From: Pseudomonadota bacterium | GTDB lineage: Bacteria > Pseudomonadota > Gammaproteobacteria > Burkholderiales > Gallionellaceae | Assembly: GCA_021848465.1 (NCBI GenBank) | Contig: JAJZUP010000003.1 | Location: forward strand, 1 to 64,000 | Reading direction: 5' to 3' | Length of the DNA: 64,000 nt | Part shown: in pieces, positions 8,080 to 16,258 of the stretch | Layout of the letters: each line of letters begins with the position of its first letter | How positions within the stretch are numbered: position 1 is the first letter of the stretch | Notes under the pieces: model-generated | The model's input: the letters and a program-made list of their open reading frames with translations, nothing else | Told to the model about the DNA's origin: nothing | The model's database searches: none | Made by a program: the position numbers and the translations under genes

Positions 8080-10008
8080 TCAGGCCGTCAAACGCGCCAT
8101 GGCAGCAGCAAACTCGGCCACCGGCACCGGCTTGCCAAACAAGTAACCCTGGAACGCATGGCAGCCATGCTTGTTGAGGAAGGCACGCTGGTCATCGGTT
8201 TCCACCCCCTCGGCAATCACGTTCAACCCCAGCGCCGCGCTCATCGCGATAATGGCCTGGACGATGGCCGCATCATTCACATCCGTCACAATGTCATTCA
8301 CAAACGAGCGGTCTATCTTGACCTGGTCGAGCGGCAATTGCTTCAGGTATTGCAGCGAGGAATAGCCGGTGCCGAAATCGTCCATCGAGAAGCTCACCCC
8401 CATCAGCTTCAGCTCACGCATTTTCGCGATCGTGGCGTCGATGTTCTCCAGGATCACGCTCTCGGTCAGCTCCAGCTTGAGGCGCGAAGGTTTGGCGCCG
8501 CTCTCATGCAGCGCTCGCTGGACGCGCGCCACAAAGTCCCGCTGGCGGAACTGCTTGGCGCTGACATTGATCGCCAGCACCAGGTCGCATGTGACAGGAT
8601 TGGCCTGCCAGGCACGCAATTGTTCGCAAGCTGTCTGCAACACCCACAAGCCCACCGGCACAATTTGTCCGCTATCTTCCAGCAACGGGATGAACTGGCT
8701 GGGCGGAACGGTACCGCGCACTGGATGGTTCCAGCGCAGCAACGCCTCTGCTCCCAGGGGACGGTTCAGGCTATCCACCTGCACCTGGTAATACAGCTCG
8801 AACTGGTGATCCTGCAAGGCCACGCGCAATTCGGTTTCCAGGTCGGCGCGCATTTCGATGGTCGACTGCATGACCGGATCGTAAAAGCGGATCGCATTGC
8901 GCCCGGCCGCCTTGGCCTGGTACATCGCAATATCGGCATGCTTGAGCAATTCGTCCACCCCATGCTCGCTCCCCTTGAACATCGCGATTCCGATACTGGG
9001 GGAAATATGATGAGTCATGCCATTGATCGGATAAGGCTGGTTCAGCGCGGTTTGCATCTTCTCGGCCACCCGCTCGGCCTGGGCCGCCGCCTTGTGCATA
9101 TCCATGCTCAGCGTTTCCAGCACCACCACGAATTCATCCCCGCCCAGTCGCGCCACGGTATCGCCGTCGCGCACGCTGGATGCGAGCCGCGCGGCGACCT
9201 CGACCAGCAGCAGGTCGCCCACTTCATGGCCGCGCGTGTCGTTCAGCGTCTTGAAATGATCCAGGTCGAGAAACATCAGGGCGCCGTGTTGCTCGTTGCG
9301 GTCGCTCACCGCAAACGCCTGGTGCAAGCGGTCCATCAGCAGGCGCCGGTTCGGCATATGCGTCAGCGCATCGTAAAAAGCCAATTGATGTATCTGCTGC
9401 TCGTTGAATTTGCGCTCGGAAATATCGCGCACGGTCATCTGCAGCGCGCGCCGCCCGTCCATTTCCATCGCACTCAGCAATACTTCGGTATGGAACTCCA
9501 CACCGTTATCCACGCGCCGGTGCAGCCACTCGAAGTGGTCGCTGCCCTCCTTCAGCGCGCGCTGGACATGCATTTTCGCCAGCGTCACGGAATCGGTTCC
9601 GCACGGCTGCCGGGCCGGGGACAACTCCCCGAGATAGCGCCAGTTCACATCCTCCTTGCTGGAGAGTCCGAACATTTTCAGGGCCGATTTATTGCAGTCG
9701 AAGAATCCCCTCTCATCCAGCAGCAGCAACGCGTCGCTGGTGGAATCATACAACTGCCGGTATTTGTTCTCGGAATGCTGCAGAGCGCGCGTATGCCCCA
9801 GCGCGCGTTCCAGTTCGCGCTGGTTGGCATAGTTCAACAAACCTATGGCTACTGTAGCGACGATGAACGAAGTGATCAGCCCGGTGATCAGGTAATCGCC
9901 GGCAATATGTCCACGAAAGAACAGGCTGCATACCGAGACGATCACCAGCGAACCGGCGATGCTGGCCAGCACGATCCAGCCCGGACGCAGAAAGCTTGCG
10001 CCTCTCAT
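8080..10008 (-). CDS. membrane PAS-GGDEF-EAL c-di-GMP turnover protein
   Basis: 642 residues from ATG (MRGASFLRPGW); a TTG eight codons earlier is possible but leaves no better ribosome site. Two membrane segments lie within the first 65 residues, then a PAS domain (about 80-205), a GGDEF domain with ARLGGDEFVVVLE, and an EAL domain with [23 protein letters not shown] and AEGVETDDQ. Both catalytic motifs are intact. The gene is alone, with a strong terminator downstream at 7953-7976. The signal is unknown. Confidence 0.92.
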   Translation of the reverse strand: MRGASFLRPGWIVLASIAGSLVIVSVCSLFFRGHIAGDYLITGLITSFIVATVAIGLLNYANQRELERALGHTRALQHSENKYRQLYDSTSDALLLLDERGFFDCNKSALKMFGLSSKEDVNWRYLGELSPARQPCGTDSVTLAKMHVQRALKEGSDHFEWLHRRVDNGVEFHTEVLLSAMEMDGRRALQMTVRDISERKFNEQQIHQLAFYDALTHMPNRRLLMDRLHQAFAVSDRNEQHGALMFLDLDHFKTLNDTRGHEVGDLLLVEVAARLASSVRDGDTVARLGGDEFVVVLETLSMDMHKAAAQAERVAEKMQTALNQPYPINGMTHHISPSIGIAMFKGSEHGVDELLKHADIAMYQAKAAGRNAIRFYDPVMQSTIEMRADLETELRVALQDHQFELYYQVQVDSLNRPLGAEALLRWNHPVRGTVPPSQFIPLLEDSGQIVPVGLWVLQTACEQLRAWQANPVTCDLVLAINVSAKQFRQRDFVARVQRALHESGAKPSRLKLELTESVILENIDATIAKMRELKLMGVSFSMDDFGTGYSSLQYLKQLPLDQVKIDRSFVNDIVTDVNDAAIVQAIIAMSAALGLNVIAEGVETDDQRAFLNKHGCHAFQGYLFGKPVPVAEFAAAMARLTA

Positions 10009-10155
10009 CGGCACGCACGAAACCTGGGGCAAGCCCGGGCCTGCTGTATTACCACTTGCGGCATACTTTACCTCCCTAAAACCGCCAGGTCATGGCGGGG
10101 CACGGCTTGTTATTCTAGCGATTATAAACAGGTTAAGTTTACCTGCCTGTTACAT

Positions 10156-10184
10156 GACAAGGGCACGCCAGGCGTGCCCTTGTC
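10156..10184 (-). terminator. long perfect hairpin at the end of the csp operon
   Basis: A perfect 14-bp inverted repeat around one base: GACAAGGGCACGCC and its complement. It sits 22 bp after the stop codon of the copper-storage gene and before the next gene's start region. There is no U-tract on either strand, so it may protect the 3' end or assist termination rather than be a classic terminator. Confidence 0.5.
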
Positions 10185-10205
10185 CTCCAGCCGCCATCCG
10201 GTACG

Positions 10206-10649
10206 TCAGGCCGCGATCTTCTGGCACTCCTTGTAACAGGCGACGCACGCATCCATGCATGCCTTGCACTCCGGATGCTTTTGCGTCTTCTTGCATTCCT
10301 CCTCGCAGTCCTTGCATACCGACATCGCCACCTTGGCCAACTGCGGCAGGTACTTGGACTGGGCCGCAGCCATCTGCTGCAGTGCTGCGCACATCGCAAT
10401 CACCTGACTGGCGGATTGCGCACAGGCGGCCAACTCCTTTTCTCCCTGCCCGAGCGAAACGATGCAATGCTGCAAACAGATACTGGCCTTCAACTGGCAA
10501 TCCGTCGCCGCATCAATCAGGCTGTCATTACGCATCGACATCCCGTGATGGTGCTCATGCCCGGCATGCACCTCGTCTGCGAATACCGAACCCGCGGTAG
10601 CCGCCGCAGCCAGTCCTGCTACTCCCAACAACAATTCCCTGCGATTCAT
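10206..10649 (-). CDS. Csp1-type copper storage protein (four-helix bundle, Tat-exported)
   Basis: 147 residues. The N-terminus MNRRELLLGVAGLAAAATAG is a twin-arginine signal peptide. The mature protein has a short His/Met-rich lead (HAGHEHHHGMSM) and 13 cysteines on helices, such as CQLKASICLQHC, CKDCEEEC and CKACMDACVACYKEC. Csp1 proteins hold many Cu(I) ions inside a cysteine-lined four-helix bundle. A thirteen-cysteine count agrees with what I recall for characterised Csp1. It is the last gene of the large TonB/iron-sulfur operon, 34 bp after a small secreted protein. This suggests a copper-handling role for the operon. Confidence 0.9.
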   Translation of the reverse strand: MNRRELLLGVAGLAAAATAGSVFADEVHAGHEHHHGMSMRNDSLIDAATDCQLKASICLQHCIVSLGQGEKELAACAQSASQVIAMCAALQQMAAAQSKYLPQLAKVAMSVCKDCEEECKKTQKHPECKACMDACVACYKECQKIAA

Positions 10650-10683
10650 ATATGCTCCTTGCGTATCAACTCATCAACCCGAT

Positions 10684-10839
10684 TTACTTTGCCGGAGCAG
10701 GCGCCGGAGCCGGAGCTGTCTGGGTAGCTGCACCCGCCCCGCTCTTGGCCTTGGCGTGATTGCTGCCTTCGCATGCCATTGCGCCGGCAGAAACGGAAAT
10801 GCCCACCATCACCAATACTGTTGCCATCATCTTTTTCAT
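10684..10839 (-). CDS. small secreted Ala/Pro-rich protein
   Basis: 51 residues starting MKKMMATVLVMVGISVSAGA, a signal peptide. The mature part is only about 30 residues: one cysteine (ACEGSNH) followed by a lysine/alanine and proline/alanine tail (APAPAPAPAK). AAAGGAGCG lies just upstream of ATG, so translation is well supported. It lies between exbD and the Csp1 gene in the same direction. I do not recognise a family. The cysteine/histidine near the mature N-terminus could bind metal, but that is speculation. Confidence 0.7.
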   Translation of the reverse strand: MKKMMATVLVMVGISVSAGAMACEGSNHAKAKSGAGAATQTAPAPAPAPAK

Positions 10840-10898
10840 CTGCACGCTCCTTTACAAGTTACACATCAAGCAGCCCTTGCGGGCCGCGCCATTCTGCC

Positions 10899-11309
10899 CT
10901 ACTTCCCGCCGATTGTCAGGAAGGAAAGCTTGGACACTCCCGCTTTTTGCGCAAGCGCCATGACCTGTGCGACGCGACCGTAGTTCACCGCCTCATCCGC
11001 CTGGATTTGCAACTGGAATTGCGGGTCTGCCGCACGCTGACTCAGGAACTCGGCCAATTTCGCATCGCTGATCGGAGCGGTATCCAACGCCACCTCGCCG
11101 TTCGCACTGATCGCCAGGCTCACCTTTTGCAGCTTGTCATTCTTCGCCACCGCCTCGGTCTTCGGCAGGTTGATCTTCAGCGCCTGCGGCGCCAGCAACG
11201 GCGCAGTGACGATGAACACCACCAGCAGCACCAGCATCACATCCACCAGCGGCGTGACGTTGATTTCGCCCATCATCCCGTCCTGACCGGAAGGACTGCC
11301 CATCGCCAT
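10899..11309 (-). CDS. exbD: ExbD/TolR-family energy transducer
   Basis: 136 residues. One N-terminal membrane helix carries the conserved aspartate (INVTPLVDVMLVLLVVFIV), which carries protons in this family, followed by a periplasmic domain. Starts 2 bp after exbB. Together with the TonB and ExbB genes upstream it powers the two outer-membrane receptors of this operon. Confidence 0.94.
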   Translation of the reverse strand: MAMGSPSGQDGMMGEINVTPLVDVMLVLLVVFIVTAPLLAPQALKINLPKTEAVAKNDKLQKVSLAISANGEVALDTAPISDAKLAEFLSQRAADPQFQLQIQADEAVNYGRVAQVMALAQKAGVSKLSFLTIGGK

Positions 11310-11311
11310 GA

Positions 11312-11971
11312 CTAATCCTCCTTGTAGTTATGCTTCGCCGCCAGGCGCATGAAGTCGTGCATGAAGTTCTCCAGGTCGGTCACATGCAGGCGCAGGCGGC
11401 GCAGCAGCAGATTGTAGAACAGCACGGCCGGCAAGGCCGTGGCAATGCCGATGGCGGTGGTCACCAGCGCCTCGCCGATCGGCCCGGCCACCACGTCCAG
11501 CGAAGCCGATCCCGCCTTGCCGATCTCCTGCAAGGCATGCATGATGCCCCAGACCGTACCGAACAGCCCGATAAACGGGGAAGTGGAACCGATAGTCGCC
11601 AGCTCGGCCAGCCCGCGCTCGTGGTAGCGCTGGATATTCTGCATCTGCTGGCGCAACTGGCGCTCCAGACCGTCGTGCGGCGAATCGAGGTGGCGCATGT
11701 CGTTTTGCACCTCGCCCAGCGCCTTCAGCTCGGCAAAGCCGGCCTGCCCCAGATGGGCAAAATCGCCGCTTCCCTGACGCACAACATCCCCGGCGCTCTT
11801 CCAGTCGGCGGCAGACCAGAACCGCTCCGTAAAGGCCTTGTTTTCCTTGCGCTGCTGACGCTGGCTCCACAGCTTGAACAGGGCAATCGACCAGGTCGCC
11901 ACCGACAGCCCCAACAACAATACCAGGGTCAGGATAACCACCCAGGAATCCGAAGAAAAAATATTGCTCAT
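11312..11971 (-). CDS. exbB: ExbB/TolQ-family proton channel
   Basis: 219 residues from the internal ATG MSNIFSSDSWVV, which has GAGGA upstream and overlaps the tonB stop codon by four bases (ATGA). Three membrane helices; the conserved core is STSPFIGLFGTVWGIMHA and the later IGEALVTTAIGIATALPAVL. It forms the proton channel with ExbD that energises TonB. Confidence 0.94.
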   Translation of the reverse strand: MSNIFSSDSWVVILTLVLLLGLSVATWSIALFKLWSQRQQRKENKAFTERFWSAADWKSAGDVVRQGSGDFAHLGQAGFAELKALGEVQNDMRHLDSPHDGLERQLRQQMQNIQRYHERGLAELATIGSTSPFIGLFGTVWGIMHALQEIGKAGSASLDVVAGPIGEALVTTAIGIATALPAVLFYNLLLRRLRLHVTDLENFMHDFMRLAAKHNYKED

Positions 11972-12612
11972 GCACTGCCATCCTCTAATGAAAAAACAAT
12001 CGGCACCAGGAACCACTCGGTCACAGGCTGTCCCAACCTGCGGGCCGGATTAAAACGCCAGCCTTTTACCGTCTGCAAGGCAGAGCTATCCAACACTTCG
12101 TGCCCGCTGCTGGTGCGCAGCACAACCTGTCCGGCGCGCCCCTCGGCCAGCACCTCAACATTCAGCACCACCTTGCCATGATAGCCCATACGGCGCGCCA
12201 CCAGCGGATAAGGCGGACGCGCGTTGTTCAAATACTCCGCCTGGAAATCCGGATGGCTGTCCGGGATCACCGGCTCATCCCGGGTATTCTCCACAGGGGG
12301 AGCAGCGGATGGCAACGTGGCCGGCGGCTCGGCGGGGGCGGCCTCCTGCGGCACTGGCGGCTCACGCCGGGGCGGCTGAGCTTCGGGTTGCCGCGGCTGC
12401 GGCGCCTGCAGCACGGACGGCTGCACCGACTCCTGAGCCAATGCCACCATCATCTCGTCAGGCAGCACCTGTGGAACATCCGGCTGCATGTTCGCAGCCC
12501 CGAGCACAACCGCATGCAACAGCACTATCGCCGCAACCAGGCTCAACCGCTCCCATTGCCGACAGCCTTGAGCGCGCACCCGCCATGTTTGCATCCGGAC
12601 AACTTTATCCAT
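11968..12612 (-). CDS. tonB: TonB protein
   Basis: 214 residues. One membrane helix near residues 23-42 (LVAAIVLLHAVVL), a periplasmic proline-rich stretch (about residues 65-115), and the C-terminal TonB domain with YPLVARRMGYHGKVVLNVEV and VKGWRFNPARR. It spans the periplasm and transmits energy to TonB-dependent receptors. It begins 2 bp after a receptor gene ends, which suggests it is dedicated to the receptors of this operon. Confidence 0.92.
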   Translation of the reverse strand: MDKVVRMQTWRVRAQGCRQWERLSLVAAIVLLHAVVLGAANMQPDVPQVLPDEMMVALAQESVQPSVLQAPQPRQPEAQPPRREPPVPQEAAPAEPPATLPSAAPPVENTRDEPVIPDSHPDFQAEYLNNARPPYPLVARRMGYHGKVVLNVEVLAEGRAGQVVLRTSSGHEVLDSSALQTVKGWRFNPARRLGQPVTEWFLVPIVFSLEDGSA

Positions 12613-12613
12613 C

Positions 12614-14752
12614 TTACCAGCGCCCTTCCAGGGTCAGGCTCACGGTGCGATAACCCGCATCAACCGTATGCAGCAACCAACTGTTCGCACCGGCAACATA
12701 CTGCATGTCGCGCACTGTACTGGACGCGAACAGGTTCTGCCCGCTCAGGCGCAAATTGATTTGCGGGTTCCATCTGTACAGCCAGAAGGCATCCACCGTC
12801 GTGCGCGCCTGCGTAAAGCCGTACTGCTCGCCGGGAATACTCGTCTCGCTGCTCCCGGAAACCTGCATCGAAATTCCGTAGCCGGATTTCAGGTTCGGCA
12901 GGCTCGCATCCAGCCCGGCGGAAAAAACATACTGCGGCGTATCGCGCGCCATGCGGGTGATGCCCCGGCGCGCATCCTCGACTTGCGCGTGCGGCAGAGT
13001 CAGGTGCGCCTTCACCGTCGCCCCGCGCCAGCCGAAATTGTCGGTGCGCACCTTGCCGTCCAGCTCCCATCCCCAATGCTGGGCGCGGCCTTCGTTGTAA
13101 GGCCGGTCCACCCAGCGCACGCCCTCCATCTGTACGCGGCGCTCGGTGAAATCCTGCGTGGAACGCACATACAGGTTGGCGCCCAGCACGCCGGCCTCGC
13201 CATCCAGGTAGCGCTCGACCGCAGCCTCGTAATTGAGGCTGCTCTCCGGTTTCAGGCCGGGATTGCCGCGCCGGTCCGCCGTCACTGGCGTGTTGGCCGC
13301 AATGCTGGGCAAAACGACATCGGCAATCTCGTCGATGCGCGGCATTTTCAGCCCCGCACCAAGCGAGGTCCGCACCACCCACCTCTCCACCGGCTCCCAA
13401 CGCACGGCAAGCGATGGCAGCAGCCCCGAGCGCTGTTGCGCAAATGCATCCGCCTCCAGCTGCATGCTTTCGCCGCGCAGCCCCGCGGTCAAAGTCAGGA
13501 TCGGCTGCACTTTCCAGTCATCCTGGAGCCAGACGACGCTTTGCCGCTCACTCGCCGTATGCACGGCATGGACGACAAAGCTCCCGCCCATATCCTGATT
13601 GTCCACGCGCTGCAAATTGATGTGCTCCAGCCCGAGCGCCAGCAAATGATCGTCGACCGGTTTATCCAGACGCAACGCCAGGTTCAGTTCCCGTTCGGAG
13701 TTGTTCGAATTGTCAGTCGCCACACTCGGCACATTGGCCGCGTTATACGACTGGCGCACCATATCCGTGGTATTGCTGCCGTTGTTCAACGAGCCCTTGC
13801 CCGACAATTTTGCCCCTCCAACCAGCATTTCCCCTTCTGCACGCAAGCGCAACATCCGCCGCTGACTGGTATCGCTGCTTGTCCGGCTGCCGTTAAAGGC
13901 CTCCCCGCTCCCCGCCGCCGGATTGGCAAACTCGGTCAGCGCGGTATCGCTGCTGTTCTTCCTCAGACCGTCAAACAGCAAGGGCGAAATCGTGAAGGAG
14001 TCGACACCGTCTTTCCAGGTCAGTTTGGGCTGCAGGACAAACTCGCGGAAAGTCGACAATCCATCCGAATTTTCTTTCTGCCACAACGCGCGCGTTCCCG
14101 CGCTCGTGTTTTGCCGGTCGACCTCCCCATGCGTCGGATTGCGCTGCAGGTTCAGCGTGACCGGTAACGACCAGCCCCAGTGCCCCGCACCGCCGTTCTC
14201 GGTCCACGACATCTGCGCATTGGGCTCGCTCCCGCGCATCCCCACACCGGCTTTCAGGGCCGTAGAGCGTTTTGGTAGCGCCCGCTTCATAATCAGGTTG
14301 ACGGTGACAAAGGCCGCGCCGCCGAACTCCGCCGAAGAGCCGCGCAATATCTCAACGCGGTCAAGCTCCCCGACGGGAAGACGCCCGACCACCCCCGCCA
14401 TGATCGCCGAGCCCCCGGCAGAGCTCTCGCCATCGACCAGTATCTTCACGGAATCCCTGCTCATCCCCCGCGTCCGCTGCCCGCCTTCCGGCCCGGCAGG
14501 CATTTCGACACCCGGCAATTTCCCCAGCACCTCGCCGATGGTCATCACCCCGAGGTTTTCAATATCCTTGCTGGTCACAACAACCTTCTGCGTGGAAGCC
14601 TCGCGACGCTCGGCCTCGGCACCATTCCTGGCCGACACCACAACCTCGCGCAAGACTTGCGCTTCTTCTCCCCAGACGGGGGTGCCCAGTACACTGGCCC
14701 CGGCCGCAACCACTCCAACCACCCTTCTCATAGCACGCCCATATCCATCCAT
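12614..14752 (-). CDS. TonB-dependent outer-membrane receptor (second in operon)
   Basis: About 712 residues from ATG (MDGYGRAMRRVVGV). Signal peptide ending near VWGEEA, a TonB box-like stretch (LREVVVSARN), a plug domain with VMTIGEVLGKLPGVEM and GEVLRG-like VEILRGSSAEFGG, then a 22-strand type barrel ending in the aromatic VSLTLEGRW. It imports a ligand too large for porins. It lacks the NPNLKPE form but has GNPGLKPESSLNYE, the usual barrel landmark. The ligand is not predictable from sequence; neighbours point to a metal complex. Confidence 0.9.
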   Translation of the reverse strand: MDGYGRAMRRVVGVVAAGASVLGTPVWGEEAQVLREVVVSARNGAEAERREASTQKVVVTSKDIENLGVMTIGEVLGKLPGVEMPAGPEGGQRTRGMSRDSVKILVDGESSAGGSAIMAGVVGRLPVGELDRVEILRGSSAEFGGAAFVTVNLIMKRALPKRSTALKAGVGMRGSEPNAQMSWTENGGAGHWGWSLPVTLNLQRNPTHGEVDRQNTSAGTRALWQKENSDGLSTFREFVLQPKLTWKDGVDSFTISPLLFDGLRKNSSDTALTEFANPAAGSGEAFNGSRTSSDTSQRRMLRLRAEGEMLVGGAKLSGKGSLNNGSNTTDMVRQSYNAANVPSVATDNSNNSERELNLALRLDKPVDDHLLALGLEHINLQRVDNQDMGGSFVVHAVHTASERQSVVWLQDDWKVQPILTLTAGLRGESMQLEADAFAQQRSGLLPSLAVRWEPVERWVVRTSLGAGLKMPRIDEIADVVLPSIAANTPVTADRRGNPGLKPESSLNYEAAVERYLDGEAGVLGANLYVRSTQDFTERRVQMEGVRWVDRPYNEGRAQHWGWELDGKVRTDNFGWRGATVKAHLTLPHAQVEDARRGITRMARDTPQYVFSAGLDASLPNLKSGYGISMQVSGSSETSIPGEQYGFTQARTTVDAFWLYRWNPQINLRLSGQNLFASSTVRDMQYVAGANSWLLHTVDAGYRTVSLTLEGRW

Positions 14753-14762
14753 TTTTTCCGCA

Positions 14763-15446
14763 TCACCAGCGCACCAGGTTGCTGACACCCACGACAACCA
14801 GCAGTCCCGCGCTCACGCGCTCGAGGCGCGGCTGCCACTCACGCAATTGATCACGCAGCCGGGCGCCGACATACGCCACGCCCCAACCGTAAAACAGCGC
14901 CGGAACCAGCGCCGCCCCCAGGCCGAAGCCCAAGCCCAACTCGGCACCGGACCAGCCGCTGCCGCTCATCGCAGCCGAAAACAGCACAATGCCCAAGGGC
15001 GCGCACGGGCTCAGCGTCATCGCGACTCCCATCAGGAACAAGCCGCCCGGAAGCAGCCGCTGCGCGGAGCCATGCCGGTCCATGCGTCGCAATGGCTGGC
15101 TGCCGGTTGCCGCCGCTGCGCAGGTTGTCGCCGGCTTGCGCAACAATAGCGCCAGCCCCATCGCCAGAACTGCCGCGCCCAGCACCAGATGCAACGCCGG
15201 AACCAGCACCATCCCCTTCACGTAATAGCTGAAGCTGCCCACCAGCGCGCCGAACCCGGTGTAGGCGCCAATCCGCCCCAGCGACAGCGGCAGGACGATG
15301 CGCCAGGACTGGCACACGCCGCCCTCGCTGGCGAGGAACACCGGCCCCAGGAACGGCGCGCAACTGATGAGGCACGGCCCCATGCCATAGGCAAAACCGA
15401 GAGCTACCGCCATCGGCACTCCCACCACCATATCGACCGGGATCAC
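14763..15446 (-). CDS. TauE/CcdA-like six-helix membrane protein (DsbD_2 type)
   Basis: 227 residues with about six membrane helices in two half-repeats. Each half has a Pro-Cys motif near the start of a helix: YGMGPCLISCAPFL and TLSPCAPLG. This resembles CcdA/DsbD membrane domains that pass electrons across the membrane through a cysteine pair; databases often label such proteins sulfite exporter TauE/SafE. It starts at GTG overlapping the end of the ATPase gene by four bases. A thiol or electron transfer or metal transport role would fit the operon. The exact function is not known. Confidence 0.75.
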   Translation of the reverse strand: MIPVDMVVGVPMAVALGFAYGMGPCLISCAPFLGPVFLASEGGVCQSWRIVLPLSLGRIGAYTGFGALVGSFSYYVKGMVLVPALHLVLGAAVLAMGLALLLRKPATTCAAAATGSQPLRRMDRHGSAQRLLPGGLFLMGVAMTLSPCAPLGIVLFSAAMSGSGWSGAELGLGFGLGAALVPALFYGWGVAYVGARLRDQLREWQPRLERVSAGLLVVVGVSNLVRW

Positions 15447-16258
15447 GCGATCTCCAGACTTTGTCCGGCGAAGAATTCACTGCGCGCCAGCATTGCTGCC
15501 CCGAATGCAGTAGTGGTCTGCGGGTGCGCGGGAATCACCAGCTCGCGCCCCAGCTCATCCTGGATCGCCGCGACCAACCCCTTGTTCAGCGCCGGGCCGC
15601 CGTCGAAATACACACGCCCTTCGATGCCGACACGCTTGGCCAGGCGCACCGTGCGCGACGCGATGGAGTAGTGGATGCCCGCGATGATCTCGGATTTGCC
15701 ATGGCCCTTCGCCAACAGGCCGATGATTTCCGACTCGGCAAACACCGTGCAGGTGCTGTTGATATTGAGCGGCGCTTGGCTGCCCATGAAGTGGAAGTCA
15801 CCCAGTTCTTCCAGGTCGAGCTCAAGATTGCGCGCCGCCACATCGAGGAAGCGCCCGGTGCCAGCCGCGCATTTGTCGTTCATCACGAAATTGGTGACAT
15901 TGCCGCTATCGTCGATCTGGATCGCCTTGGAATCCTGTCCGCCGATGTTGATGATGGTGCGCACGCCGCCGAATGCCTTGCCGGCCTCGAAGGCGCCGAT
16001 GGCGTTGGCCGTGATCTCGCTGATGGAGTCGTCCGCCTCCTTGAACAGCTTGCGCCCGTAACCAGTGGCGATCAGGTAAGACACCTGCTCGCGCTGCAAA
16101 CCCAGCTTTCCCAGCAGCGCGTTCAGCGCCTCCAGCGAATTGCGATGGAACAGGCTGCCGGAGGGAGTGACATGCACCCCGGCGACCTGCCCGTCTTCAT
16201 TCACCATCGCCACCTTGATGGCGGTGGAGCCCACGTCTATGCCTGCAAAATATTTCAT
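15443..16258 (-). CDS. BadF/HgdC-type ATPase activator (reductase of the dehydratase-family protein)
   Basis: 271 residues from MKYFAGIDVGSTAIKVAMV, an ASKHA nucleotide-binding fold. It has the second phosphate loop INIGGQDSKAIQ, the cluster-ligating cysteines in NDKCAAGTGRFLD and NINSTCTVFAESEI, and an adenosine motif near FDGGPALNKGL. These homodimers hold one [4Fe-4S] cluster and use ATP hydrolysis to push low-potential electrons into a partner of the HgdB/BcrC family. The partner is encoded immediately upstream (ATGA overlap). It is close in layout to E. coli yjiL. Confidence 0.92.
   Translation of the reverse strand: MKYFAGIDVGSTAIKVAMVNEDGQVAGVHVTPSGSLFHRNSLEALNALLGKLGLQREQVSYLIATGYGRKLFKEADDSISEITANAIGAFEAGKAFGGVRTIINIGGQDSKAIQIDDSGNVTNFVMNDKCAAGTGRFLDVAARNLELDLEELGDFHFMGSQAPLNINSTCTVFAESEIIGLLAKGHGKSEIIAGIHYSIASRTVRLAKRVGIEGRVYFDGGPALNKGLVAAIQDELGRELVIPAHPQTTTAFGAAMLARSEFFAGQSLEIA

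Noticed and set aside
7966-10236. 756-codon open frame on the plus strand
   Set aside because: It lies antisense to a well-supported PAS-GGDEF-EAL gene, and its translation is low-complexity His/Gln/Arg-rich with no domain; an effect of high GC codon use.
14763-15446. Sulfite exporter
   Set aside because: The database label TauE/SafE would fit by name, but the paired Pro-Cys motifs resemble CcdA/DsbD, and no sulfur genes are nearby.
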